From: Lasioglossum baleicum
Lineage: Eukaryota; Arthropoda; Insecta; Hymenoptera; Halictidae
DNA length: 64,000 nt
NCBI RefSeq assembly: GCF_051020765.1
Contig: NW_027469358.1
Location: 1-64,000, forward strand
Direction: 5' to 3'
The position numbers and the translations under genes were made by a program. Position 1 is the first letter of the stretch. Each line of letters begins with the position of its first letter. Below, piece by piece: positions 1 to 10,807 of the stretch. The notes beneath the pieces are model-generated. The model saw nothing but the letters and a program-made list of their open reading frames with translations, was not told the DNA's origin and searched no databases.

Positions 1-78
1 ATGCATCCTCTCGCACGTGTTTTTGCTCGGCTAGCCTGCGGGATGCATCCTCTCGCACGTGTTTTTGCTCGACTAGCC

Positions 79-144
79 ATGCGCATCCCAAAAAACCTGC
101 GCATGCGCATCCCACAAAACCTGCGCATGCGCATCCCACAAAAC
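79..144 (+). repeat. Reference block of 24-bp monomer B (three units, last truncated)
   Basis: Units at 79-102, 103-126 and 127-144. Parts of a unit: ATGCGCATCCCA, then A or C, then AAAACCTGCGC. The first unit of a block usually has the A form (six A in a row) and later ones the C form. The last unit stops after 18 bases and passes straight into CTCGCACG of monomer A. About 58% GC with two CpG. Variants seen across the window include AAAAAATCTG, CACAAATCC, CCCATAAAA, TGCGTATGCG, TGCACATGCG and CATCCAAAAAAACC. Confidence 0.97.
98..109. other. Example of the 12-bp palindrome TGCGCATGCGCA (NRF-1 consensus match)
   Basis: Seen: each B-to-B junction makes this perfect dyad, so a block of n units holds n-1 copies. 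Established: it matches the NRF-1 consensus YGCGCAYGCGCR on both strands. It is also 12 consecutive alternating purine/pyrimidine bases (13 with the next T), which favours Z-DNA. Inferred: possible binding platform. The first unit of each block has only a half site, and the variants TGCGTATGCGCA and TGCACATGCGCA break the dyad. Presence is certain; function is unknown. Confidence 0.55.
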
Positions 145-148
145 CTCG

Positions 149-154
149 CACGTG
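149..154. other. Example CACGTG (E-box / G-box core) in monomer A
   Basis: Nearly every A monomer carries CACGTG once per 42 bp. It is the core bound by bHLH-zip proteins (MYC/MAX, USF) in animals and by G-box bZIP/bHLH proteins in plants. Its central CpG makes binding methylation-sensitive in those families. Rare copies have lost it, for example CACATG near 2917 and 6478 and CACGTT at 23702, 28319 and 36830. Whether anything binds is unknown. Confidence 0.5.
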
Positions 155-175
155 TTTTTACTCGACTAGCCTGCG

Positions 176-185
176 GGATGCATCC
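176..185. other. Example 10-bp palindrome GGATGCATCC in monomer A
   Basis: Perfect dyad at the end of almost every A monomer. Variants that break it (GGATTCATCC, GGATGCTTCC, GGTATGCATCC, GGAAGCATCC) are position-specific and serve as lineage markers. Confidence 0.8.
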
Positions 186-600
186 TCTCGCACGTGTTTT
201 TACTCGACTAGAATGCGGGATGCATCCTCTCGCACGTGTTTTTGCTCGACTAGCCATGCGCATCCCATAAAACCTGCGCATGCGCATCCCACAAAACCTG
301 CGCATGCGTATCCCACAAAACCTCGCACGTGTTTTTACTCGACTAGCCTGCGGGATGCATCCTCTCGCACGTGTTTTTACTAGACTAGCCTGCGGGATGC
401 ATCCTCTCGCACGTGTTTTTACTCGACTAGCCTGCAGGATGCATCCTCTCGCACGTGTTTTTACTCGACTAGCCTGCGGGATGCATCGTCTCGCACGTGT
501 TTTTGCTCGACTAGCCTGCGGGATGCATCCTCTCGCACGTGTTTTTACTCGACTAGCCTGCGGGATGCATCCTCTCGCACGTGTTTTTACTCGACTAGAA

Positions 601-1530
601 TGCGGGATGCATCCTCTCGCACGTGTTTTTGCTCGACTAGCCATGCGCATCCCATAAAACCTGCGCATGCGCATCCCACAAAACCTGCGCATGCGCATCC
701 CACAAAACCTCGCACGTGTTTTTACTCGACTAGACTGCGGGATGCATCCTCTCGCACGTGTTTTTACTCGACTAGCCTGCGGGATGCATCCTCTCGCACG
801 TGTTTTTACTCGACTAGCCTGCGGGATGCATTGTCTCGCACGTGTTTTTGCTCGACTAGCCTGCGGGATGCATTGTCTCGCACGTGTTTTTGCTCGACTA
901 GCCTTGCGCATCCCAAAAAACCTGCGCATGCGCAACCCAAAAAACCTGCGCATGCGCATCCCACAAAACCTCGCACGTGTTTTTACTCGACTAGCCTGCG
1001 GGATGCATCCTCTCGCACGTGTTTCTACTCGACTAGCCTGCGGGATGCATCCTCTCGCACGTGTTTTTACTCGACTAGCCTGCGGGATGCATCGTCTCGC
1101 ACGTGTTTTTACTCGACTAGCCTGCGGGATGCATCCTCTCGCACGTGTTTTTGCTCGACTAGCCTTGCGCATCCCAAAAAACCTGCGCATGCGCATCCCA
1201 AAAAATCTGCGCATGCGCATCCCACAAAACCTGCGCATGCGCATCCCACAAAACCTCGCACGTGTTTGTGCTCGACTAGCCTGCGGGATGCATCCTTTCG
1301 CACGTGTTTTTACTCGACTAGCCTGCGGGATGCATCCTCTCGCACGTGTTTTTGCTCGACTTCCCTGCGGGATGCATCCTCTCGCACGTGTTTGTGCTCG
1401 ACTAGCCTGCGGGATGCATCCTCTCGCACGTGTTTTTACTCGACTAGCCTGCGGGATGCATCCTCTCGCACGTGTTTTTGCTCGACTAGCCTGCGGGATG
1501 CATCCTCTCGCACGTGTTTTTGCTCGACTA
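601..1530. repeat. HOR segment, source or copy of 7674-8603
   Basis: Offset 7073. Shared markers are CTAGACTGCGGG at 731 and 7804, two CATTGTCTCG monomers near 830-885, and CGCAACCC in a B unit. Identity breaks on the left at GAATGCGG versus GCCTGCGG (599-600) and on the right at CTAGCC versus CTACCC. The same segment is also found at offset 11170 (CTAGACTGCGGG at 11901) and again at 14032. Confidence 0.88.
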
Positions 1531-3163
1531 GCCTGCGGGATGCATCCTCTCGCACGTGTTTTTACTCGACTAGCCTGCGGGATGCATCCTATCGCACGTG
1601 TTTTTACTCGACTACCCTGCGGGATGCATCCTCTCGCACGTGTTTTTGCTCGACTAGCCATGCGCATCCCAAAAAACCTGCGCATGCGCATCCCACAAAA
1701 CCTGCGTATGCGCATCCCACAAAACCTCGCACGTGTTTTTACTCGACTACCCTGCGGGATGCATCTCGCACGTGTTTTTGCTCGACTAGCCATGCGCATC
1801 CCAAAAAACCTGCGCATGCGCATCCCAAAAAACCTGCGCATGCGCACCCAAAAAACCTGCGCATGCGCATTCCACAAAACCTGCGCATGCGCATCCCACA
1901 AAACCTCGCACGTGTTTTTACTCGACTAGCCTGCGGGATGCATCCTCTCGCACGTGTTTTTACTCGACTAGCCTGCGGGATGCATCCTCTCGCACGTGTT
2001 TTTGCTCGACTAGCCATGCGCATCCCAAAAAACCTGCACATGCGCATCCCAAAAAACCTGCGCATGCGCATCCCACAAAACCTGCGCATGCGCATCCCAC
2101 AAAACCTCGCACGTGTTTTTACTCGACTAGCCTGCGGGATGCATCCTCTCGCACGTGTTTTTGCTCGGCTAGCCTGCGGGATGCATCCTCTCGCACGTGT
2201 TTTTACTCGACTACCCTGCGGGATGCATCCTCTCGCACGTGTTTTTGCTCGACTAGCCATGCGCATCACAAAAAACCTGCGCATGCGCATCCCAAAAAAC
2301 CTGCGCATGCGCATCCCAAAAAACCTGCGCATGCGCATCCCACAAAACCTGCGCATGCGCATCCCACAAAACCTCGCACGTGTTTTTACTCGACTAGCCT
2401 GCGGGATGCATCCTCTCGCACGTGTTTTTACTCGACTAGCCTGCGGGATGCATCCTCTCGCACGTGTTTTTGCTCGACTAGCCATGCGCATCCCAAAAAA
2501 CCTGCGCATGCGCATCCCATAAAATCTGCGCATGCGCATCCCACAAAACCTGCGCATGCGCATCCCACAAAACCTCGCACGTGTTTGTGCTCGACTAGCC
2601 TGCGGGATGCATCCTTTCGCACGTGTTTTTACTCGACTAGCCTGCGGGATGCATCCTCTCGCACGTGTTTTTGCTCGACTTCCCTGCGGGATGCATCCTC
2701 TCGCACGTGTTTGTGCTCGACTAGCCTGCGGGATGCATCCTCTCGCACGTGTTTTTACTCGACTAGCCTGCGGGATGCATCCTCTCGCACGTGTTTTTGC
2801 TCGACTAGCCTGCGGGATGCATCCTCTCGCACGTGTTTTTGCTCGACTAGCCTGCGGGATGCATCCTCTCGCACGTGTTTTTACTCGACTAGCCTGCGGG
2901 ATGCATCCTCTCGCACATGTTTTTACTCGACTACCCTGCGGGATGCATCCTCTCGCACGTGTTTTTGCTCGACTAGCCATGCGCATCCCAAAAAACCTGC
3001 GCATGCGCATCCCAAAAAACCTGCGCATGCGCATCCCACAAAACCTGCGTATGCGCATCCCACAAAACCTCGCACGTGTTTTTACTCGACTAGCCTGCGG
3101 GATGCATCCTCTCGCACGTGTTTTTGCTCGACTAGCCTGCGGGATGCATCCTCTCGCACGTGT
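1133..3163. repeat. HOR copy 1 of the approx. 3.5-kb family (pairs with 4694-6724)
   Basis: Offset 3561. The order and variants of A and B units match over about 2.0 kb; the one mismatch I noted is at 1871 (T) versus 5432 (C). Contains a B block with AAAAAATCTG, the TTTGTG monomer, the CTTTCG monomer, the CTTCCC monomer and a 3-bp deletion GGGATGCATCTCGC. Ends where one T is missing from a T run (3153-3193 monomer). Confidence 0.9.
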
Positions 3164-3193
3164 TTTACTCGACTAGCCTGCGGGATGCATCCT
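3153..3193. repeat. 41-bp A monomer with one T deleted
   Basis: CACGTG is followed by TTTTACTCG instead of five T. The monomer is 41 bp, so the open frames shift here. It marks the right limit of the 3561-offset copy. Confidence 0.9.
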
Positions 3194-3625
3194 CTCGCAC
3201 GTGTTTTTACTCGACTAGCCTGCGGGATGCATCCTCTCGCACGTGTTTTTACTCGACTAGCCTGCGGGATGCATCCTCTCGCACGTGTTTTTGGTCGACT
3301 AGCCATGCGCATCCCAAAAAACCTGCACATGCGCATCCCAAAAACCTGCGCATGCGCATCCCACAAATCCTGCGCATGCGCATCCCACAAAACCTCGCAC
3401 GTGTTTTTACTCGACTAGCCTGCGGGATGCATCCTCTCGCACGTGTTTTTGCTCGGCTAGCCTGCGGGATGCATCCTCTCGCACGTGTTTTTGCTCGACT
3501 AGCCATGCGCATCCCAAAAAACCTGCGCATGCGCATCCCACAAAACCTGCGCATGCGCATCCCACAAAACCTCGCACGTGTTTTTACTCGACTAGCCTGC
3601 GGGATGCATCCTCTCGCACGTGTTT
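3170..3625. repeat. Tandem duplication, copy 1 (partner 3631-4087)
   Basis: Short-range tandem copy at offset 461, becoming 462 after copy 1 lost one A in a B unit near 3340. Shared markers are the GTCGAC monomer (3294 and 3755), a TGCACATGCG unit and a CACAAATCC unit. Ends at TTTCTACTCG versus TTTTTACTCG. Confidence 0.85.
3294..3299. repeat. GTCGAC variant monomer marker (first of eight)
   Basis: The last A before a B block reads TTTTTGGTCGACTAG instead of TTTTTGCTCGACTAG. Eight copies seen at 3294, 3755, 7015, 10419, 13014, 15151, 17086 and 18793, and none to the right of 18.8 kb. Each is followed by a B block whose second unit starts at TGCACATGCG, so the variants travel together. Confidence 0.9.
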
Positions 3626-3630
3626 CTACT

Positions 3631-4087
3631 CGACTAGCCTGCGGGATGCATCCTCTCGCACGTGTTTTTACTCGACTAGCCTGCGGGATGCATCCTCTCG
3701 CACGTGTTTTTACTCGACTAGCCTGCGGGATGCATCCTCTCGCACGTGTTTTTGGTCGACTAGCCATGCGCATCCCAAAAAACCTGCACATGCGCATCCC
3801 AAAAAACCTGCGCATGCGCATCCCACAAATCCTGCGCATGCGCATCCCACAAAACCTCGCACGTGTTTTTACTCGACTAGCCTGCGGGATGCATCCTCTC
3901 GCACGTGTTTTTGCTCGGCTAGCCTGCGGGATGCATCCTCTCGCACGTGTTTTTGCTCGACTAGCCATGCGCATCCCAAAAAACCTGCGCATGCGCATCC
4001 CACAAAACCTGCGCATGCGCATCCCACAAAACCTCGCACGTGTTTTTACTCGACTAGCCTGCGGGATGCATCCTCTCGCACGTGTTT
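3631..4087. repeat. Tandem duplication, copy 2 (partner 3170-3625)
   Basis: Second copy of the 461/462-bp segment, with the full six-A run in the second B unit of its GTCGAC-linked block. It is followed by a B block holding CATGCCCATCCCATAAAA (about 4143-4159). Confidence 0.85.
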
Positions 4088-4693
4088 TTACTCGACTAGA
4101 ATGCGGGATGCATCCTCTCGCACGTGTTTTTGCTCGACTAGCCATGCCCATCCCATAAAACCTGCGCATGCGCATCCCACAAGACCTGCGCATGCGTATC
4201 CCACAAAACCTCGCACGTGTTTTTACTCGACTAGCCTGCGGGATGCATCCTCTCGCACGTGTTTTTACTAGACTAGCCTGCGGGATGCATCCTCTCGCAC
4301 GTGTTTTTACTCGACTAGCCTGCAGGATGCATCCTCTCGCACGTGTTTTTACTCGACTAGCCTGCGGGATGCATCGTCTCGCACGTGTTTTTGCTCGACT
4401 AGCCTGCGGGATGCATCCTCTCGCACGTGTTTTTACTCGACTAGCCTGCGGGATTCATCCTCTCGCACGTGTTTTTACTCGACTAGCCTGCGGGATGCTT
4501 CCTCTCGCACGTGTTTTTGCTCGACTAGCCATGCGCATCCCACAAAACCTGCGCATGCGCATCCCACAAAACCTCGCACGTGTTTTTACTCGACTAGCCT
4601 GCGGGATGCATCCTCTCGCACGTGTTTTTACTCGACTAGCCTGCGGGATGCATCCTCTCGCACGTGTTTTTACTCGACTAGCCTGCAGGATGC

Positions 4694-6724
4694 ATCCTCT
4701 CGCACGTGTTTTTGCTCGACTAGCCTTGCGCATCCCAAAAAACCTGCGCATGCGCATCCCAAAAAATCTGCGCATGCGCATCCCACAAAACCTGCGCATG
4801 CGCATCCCACAAAACCTCGCACGTGTTTGTGCTCGACTAGCCTGCGGGATGCATCCTTTCGCACGTGTTTTTACTCGACTAGCCTGCGGGATGCATCCTC
4901 TCGCACGTGTTTTTGCTCGACTTCCCTGCGGGATGCATCCTCTCGCACGTGTTTGTGCTCGACTAGCCTGCGGGATGCATCCTCTCGCACGTGTTTTTAC
5001 TCGACTAGCCTGCGGGATGCATCCTCTCGCACGTGTTTTTGCTCGACTAGCCTGCGGGATGCATCCTCTCGCACGTGTTTTTGCTCGACTAGCCTGCGGG
5101 ATGCATCCTCTCGCACGTGTTTTTACTCGACTAGCCTGCGGGATGCATCCTATCGCACGTGTTTTTACTCGACTACCCTGCGGGATGCATCCTCTCGCAC
5201 GTGTTTTTGCTCGACTAGCCATGCGCATCCCAAAAAACCTGCGCATGCGCATCCCACAAAACCTGCGTATGCGCATCCCACAAAACCTCGCACGTGTTTT
5301 TACTCGACTACCCTGCGGGATGCATCTCGCACGTGTTTTTGCTCGACTAGCCATGCGCATCCCAAAAAACCTGCGCATGCGCATCCCAAAAAACCTGCGC
5401 ATGCGCACCCAAAAAACCTGCGCATGCGCATCCCACAAAACCTGCGCATGCGCATCCCACAAAACCTCGCACGTGTTTTTACTCGACTAGCCTGCGGGAT
5501 GCATCCTCTCGCACGTGTTTTTACTCGACTAGCCTGCGGGATGCATCCTCTCGCACGTGTTTTTGCTCGACTAGCCATGCGCATCCCAAAAAACCTGCAC
5601 ATGCGCATCCCAAAAAACCTGCGCATGCGCATCCCACAAAACCTGCGCATGCGCATCCCACAAAACCTCGCACGTGTTTTTACTCGACTAGCCTGCGGGA
5701 TGCATCCTCTCGCACGTGTTTTTGCTCGGCTAGCCTGCGGGATGCATCCTCTCGCACGTGTTTTTACTCGACTACCCTGCGGGATGCATCCTCTCGCACG
5801 TGTTTTTGCTCGACTAGCCATGCGCATCACAAAAAACCTGCGCATGCGCATCCCAAAAAACCTGCGCATGCGCATCCCAAAAAACCTGCGCATGCGCATC
5901 CCACAAAACCTGCGCATGCGCATCCCACAAAACCTCGCACGTGTTTTTACTCGACTAGCCTGCGGGATGCATCCTCTCGCACGTGTTTTTACTCGACTAG
6001 CCTGCGGGATGCATCCTCTCGCACGTGTTTTTGCTCGACTAGCCATGCGCATCCCAAAAAACCTGCGCATGCGCATCCCATAAAATCTGCGCATGCGCAT
6101 CCCACAAAACCTGCGCATGCGCATCCCACAAAACCTCGCACGTGTTTGTGCTCGACTAGCCTGCGGGATGCATCCTTTCGCACGTGTTTTTACTCGACTA
6201 GCCTGCGGGATGCATCCTCTCGCACGTGTTTTTGCTCGACTTCCCTGCGGGATGCATCCTCTCGCACGTGTTTGTGCTCGACTAGCCTGCGGGATGCATC
6301 CTCTCGCACGTGTTTTTACTCGACTAGCCTGCGGGATGCATCCTCTCGCACGTGTTTTTGCTCGACTAGCCTGCGGGATGCATCCTCTCGCACGTGTTTT
6401 TGCTCGACTAGCCTGCGGGATGCATCCTCTCGCACGTGTTTTTACTCGACTAGCCTGCGGGATGCATCCTCTCGCACATGTTTTTACTCGACTACCCTGC
6501 GGGATGCATCCTCTCGCACGTGTTTTTGCTCGACTAGCCATGCGCATCCCAAAAAACCTGCGCATGCGCATCCCAAAAAACCTGCGCATGCGCATCCCAC
6601 AAAACCTGCGTATGCGCATCCCACAAAACCTCGCACGTGTTTTTACTCGACTAGCCTGCGGGATGCATCCTCTCGCACGTGTTTTTGCTCGACTAGCCTG
6701 CGGGATGCATCCTCTCGCACGTGT
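4694..6724. repeat. HOR copy 2 of the approx. 3.5-kb family
   Basis: Partner of 1133-3163 at offset 3561, and of 8206-10485 at an offset that starts at 3512. It lacks the T deletion found at the end of copy 1. Confidence 0.9.
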
Positions 6725-7089
6725 TTTTACTCGACTAGCCTGCGGGATGCATCCTCTCGCACGTGTTTTTACTCGACTACCCTGCGGGATGCATCCTCTC
6801 GCACGTGTTTTTGCTCGACTAGCCATGCGCATCCCAAAAAACCTGCGCATGCGCATCCCAAGAAACCTGCGCATGCGCATCCCACAAAACCTGCGTATGC
6901 GCATCCCACAAAACATCGCACGTGTTTTTACTCGACTAGCCTGCGGGATGCATCCTCTCGCACGTGTTTTTACTCGACTAGCCTGCGGGATGCATCCTCT
7001 CGCACGTGTTTTTGGTCGACTAGCCATGCGCATCCCAAAAAACCTGCACATGCGCATCCCAAAAAACCTGCGCATGCGCATCCCACAAA

Positions 7090-8465
7090 TCCTGCGCATG
7101 CGCATCCCACAAAACCTCGCACGTGTTTTTACTCGACTAGCCTGCGGGATGCATCCTCTCGCACGTGTTTTTACTCGACTAGCCTGCGGGATGCATCCTC
7201 TCGCACGTGTTTTTACTCGACTAGCCTGCAGGATGCATCCTCTCGCACGTGTTTTTACTCGACTAGCCTGCGGGATGCATCGTCTCGAACGTGTTTTTGC
7301 TCGACTAGCCTGCGGGATGCATCCTCTCGCACGTGTTTTTACTCGACTAGCCTGCGGGATTCATCCTCTCGCACGTGTTTTTACTCGACTAGCCTGCGGG
7401 ATTCATCCTCTCGCACGTGTTTTTACTCGACTAGCCTGCGGGATGCTTCCTCTCGCACGTGTTTTTGCTCGACTAGCCATGCGCATCCCACAAAACCTGC
7501 GCATGCGCATCCCACAAAACCTCGCACGTGTTTTTACTCGACTAGCCTGCGGGATGCATCCTCTCGCACGTGTTTTTACTCGACTAGCCTGCGGGATGCA
7601 TCCTCTCGCACGTGTTTTTACTCGACTAGCCTGCGGGATGCATCCTCTCGCACGTGTTTTTGCTCGACTAGCCTGCGGGATGCATCCTCTCGCACGTGTT
7701 TTTGCTCGACTAGCCATGCGCATCCCAAAAAACCTGCGCATGCGCATCCCACAAAACCTGCGCATGCGCATCCCACAAAACCTCGCACGTGTTTTTACTC
7801 GACTAGACTGCGGGATGCATCCTCTCGCACGTGTTTTTACTCGACTAGCCTGCGGGATGCATCCTCTCGCACGTGTTTTTACTCGACTAGCCTGCGGGAT
7901 GCATTGTCTCGCACGTGTTTTTGCTCGACTAGCCTGCGGGATGCATTGTCTCGCACGTGTTTTTGCTCGACTAGCCTTGCGCATCCCAAAAAACCTGCGC
8001 ATGCGCAACCCAAAAAACCTGCGCATGCGCATCCCACAAAACCTCGCACGTGTTTTTACTCGACTAGCCTGCGGGATGCATCCTCTCGCACGTGTTTCTA
8101 CTCGACTAGCCTGCGGGATGCATCCTCTCGCACGTGTTTTTACTCGACTAGCCTGCGGGATGCATCGTCTCGCACGTGTTTTTACTCGACTAGCCTGCGG
8201 GATGCATCCTCTCGCACGTGTTTTTGCTCGACTAGCCTTGCGCATCCCAAAAAACCTGCGCATGCGCATCCCAAAAAATCTGCGCATGCGCATCCCACAA
8301 AACCTGCGCATGCGCATCCCACAAAACCTCGCACGTGTTTGTGCTCGACTAGCCTGCGGGATGCATCCTTTCGCACGTGTTTTTACTCGACTAGCCTGCG
8401 GGATGCATCCTCTCGCACGTGTTTTTGCTCGACTTCCCTGCGGGATGCATCCTCTCGCACGTGTT
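7090..8465. repeat. HOR segment paired with 11187-12562
   Basis: Offset 4097. The long A run with TGCAGG, CATCGT, two GGATTCAT and one GGATGCTT monomers is the same in both, as is the following CTAGACTGCGGG and CATTGTCT block. One mismatch noted: CTCGAACG near 7287 versus CTCGCACG. Confidence 0.88.
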
Positions 8466-8603
8466 TGTGCTCGACTAGCCTGCGGGATGCATCCTCTCGC
8501 ACGTGTTTTTACTCGACTAGCCTGCGGGATGCATCCTCTCGCACGTGTTTTTGCTCGACTAGCCTGCGGGATGCATCCTCTCGCACGTGTTTTTGCTCGA
8601 CTA
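7674..8603. repeat. Copy of 601-1530 (offset 7073)
   Basis: Right of this copy, two A monomers present at 1531-1614 are missing, so the alignment continues at offset 6989 (7073 minus 84). Confidence 0.88.
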
Positions 8604-10485
8604 CCCTGCGGGATGCATCCTCTCGCACGTGTTTTTGCTCGACTAGCCATGCGCATCCCAAAAAACCTGCGCATGCGCAGCCCACAAAACCTGCGTATGC
8701 GCATCCCACAAAACCTCGCACGTGTTTTTACTCGACTACCCTGCGGGATGCATCTCGCACGTGTTTTTGCTCGACTAGCCATGCGCATCCCAAAAAACCT
8801 GCGCATGCGCACCCAAAACACCTGCGCATGCGCATCCCACAAAACCTGCGCATGCGCATCCCACAAAACCTCGCACGTGTTTTTACTCGACTAGCCTGCG
8901 GGATGCATCCTCTCGCACGTGTTTTTACTCGACTAGCCAGCGGGATGCATCCTCTCGCACGTGTTTTTGCTCGACTAGCCAAGCGCATCCCAAAAAACCT
9001 GCACATGCGCATCCCAAAAAACCTGCGCATGCGCATCCCACAAAACCTGCGCATGCGCATCCCACAAAACCTCGCACGTGTTTTTACTCGACTAGCCTGC
9101 GGGATGCATCCTCTCGCACGTGTTTTTGCTCGGCTAGCCTGCGGGATGCATCCTCTCGCACGTGTTTTTACTCGACTACCCTGCGGGATGCATCCTCTCG
9201 CACGTGTTTTTGCTCGACTAGCCATGCGCATCACAAAAAACCTGCGCATGCGCATCCCAAAAAACCTGCGCATGCGCATCCCAAAAAACCTGCGCATGCG
9301 CATCCCACAAAACCTGCGCATGCGCATCCCACAAAACCTCGCACGTGTTTTTACTCGACTAGCCTGCGGGATGCATCCTCTCGCACGTGTTTTTACTCGA
9401 CTAGCCTGCGGGATGCATCCTCTCGCACGTGTTTTTGCTCGACTAGCCATGCGCATCCCAAAAAACCTGCGCATGCGCATCCCATAAAATCTGCGCATGC
9501 GCATCCCACAAAACCTGCGCATGCGCATCCCACAAAACCTCGCACGTGTTTGTGCTCGACTAGCCTGCGGGATGCATCCTTTCGCACGTGTTTTTACTCG
9601 ACTAGCCTGCGGGATGCATCCTCTCGCACGTGTTTTTGCTCGACTTCCCTGCGGGATGCATCCTCTCGCACGTGTTTGTGCTCGACTAGCCTGCGGGATG
9701 CATCCTCTCGCACGTGTTTTTACTCGACTAGCCTGCGGGATGCATCCTCTCGCACGTGTTTTTGCTCGACTAGCCTGCGGGATGCATCCTCTCGCACGTG
9801 TTTTTGCTCGACTAGCCTGCGGGATGCATCCTCTCGCACGTGTTTTTACTCGACTAGCCTGCGGGATGCATCCTCTCGCACATGTTTTTACTCGACTACC
9901 CTGCGGGATGCATCCTCTCGCACGTGTTTTTGCTCGACTAGCCATGCGCATCCCAAAAAACCTGCGCATGCGCATCCCAAAAAACCTGCGCATGCGCATC
10001 CCACAAAACCTGCGTATGCGCATCCCACAAAACCTCGCACGTGTTTTTACTCGACTAGCCTGCGGGATGCATCCTCTCGCACGTGTTTTTGCTCGACTAG
10101 CCTGCGGGATGCATCCTCTCGCACGTGTTTTTACTCGACTAGCCTGCGGGATGCATCCTCTCGCACGTGTTTTTACTCGACTACCCTGCGGGATGCATCC
10201 TCTCGCACGTGTTTTTGCTCGACTAGCCATGCGCATCCCAAAAAACCTGCGCATGCGCATCCCAAAAAACCTGCGCATGCGCATCCCACAAAACCTGCGT
10301 ATGCGCATCCCACAAAACATCGCACGTGTTTTTACTCGACTAGCCTGCGGGATGCATCCTCTCGCACGTGTTTTTACTCGACTAGCCTGCGGGATGCATC
10401 CTCTCGCACGTGTTTTTGGTCGACTAGCCATGCGCATCCCAAAAAACCTGCACATGCGCATCCCAAAAAACCTGCGCATGCGCAT
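8206..10485. repeat. HOR copy 3 of the approx. 3.5-kb family
   Basis: Pairs with 4694-7081. The offset steps from 3512 to 3428 (loss of two A monomers in the 8.3-8.6 kb run) and then to 3404 (loss of one B unit near 8.8 kb). After 10485 it lacks the CACAAATCC unit found at 7085. These are clean whole-monomer gains and losses. Confidence 0.88.
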
Positions 10486-10807
10486 CCCACAAAACCTCGC
10501 ACGTGTTTTTACTCGACTAGCCTGCGGGATGCATCCTCTCGCACGTGTTTTTGCTCGGCTAGCCTGCGGGATGCATCCTCTCGCACGTGTTTTTGCTCGA
10601 CTAGCCATGCGCATCCCAAAAAACCTGCGCATGCGCATCCCACAAAACCTGCGCATGCGCATCCCACAAAACCTCGCACGTGTTTTTACTCGACTAGCCT
10701 GCGGGATGCATCCTCTCGCACGTGTTTTTACTCGACTAGAATGCGGGATGCATCCTCTCGCACGTGTTTATGCTCGACTAGCCATGCGCATCCCATAAAA
10801 CCTGCGC

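Larger units (their letters stand above)
145..186 (+). repeat. Reference copy of 42-bp monomer A
   Basis: Parts in order: CTCGCACGTG, five T, A (or G in many copies), CTCGACTAGCC, TGCGGGATGCATCCT. About 55% GC with four CpG dinucleotides. It holds the palindromes CACGTG (149-154) and GGATGCATCC (176-185). Common variants are TTTTTA versus TTTTTG versus TTTGTG after the E-box, CTCG to CTTTCG at the monomer start, CATCCT to CATCGT, CTAGCC to CTACCC or CTTCCC, TGCGGG to TGCAGG, and GGATTCAT or GGATGCTT. The strand is arbitrary and follows the given orientation. Splitting it into two 21-mers gives 9 of 21 identical positions, a weak hint of an ancient 21-bp dimer. Confidence 0.97.
1..600. repeat. 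Left edge: A runs with B blocks at 79-144 and 256-321
   Basis: The window opens inside an A monomer (at ATGCATCC). The run after 322 includes a rare A with TTTTTACTAGAC (T at 381). The same variant recurs at 4269 (offset 3888) and 10909, showing that this segment was copied to 4.2 kb and 10.8 kb. No gene or unique sequence. Confidence 0.85.

Noticed and set aside
79..144. G-quadruplex or i-motif potential
   Set aside because: G or C runs are at most three long and occur once per monomer; loops would be over 20 bases.
161..177. CENP-B box in monomer A (TCGACTAGCCTGCGGG region)
   Set aside because: The distance between TCG and CGGG is two bases too long and the required TTCG is normally CTCG, so the 17-bp consensus is not met.
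145..186. Identity with the avian 41-42-bp CNM/PO41 satellites
   Set aside because: Only the period and a T tract agree from memory; I could not compare sequences, so no identity is claimed.
1109..1303. Repeated 64-codon minus-strand frames found dozens of times
   Set aside because: They are fixed by the spacing of TTTTTACTCG monomers, which give a minus-strand TAA, around one B block. They are by-products of the repeat.
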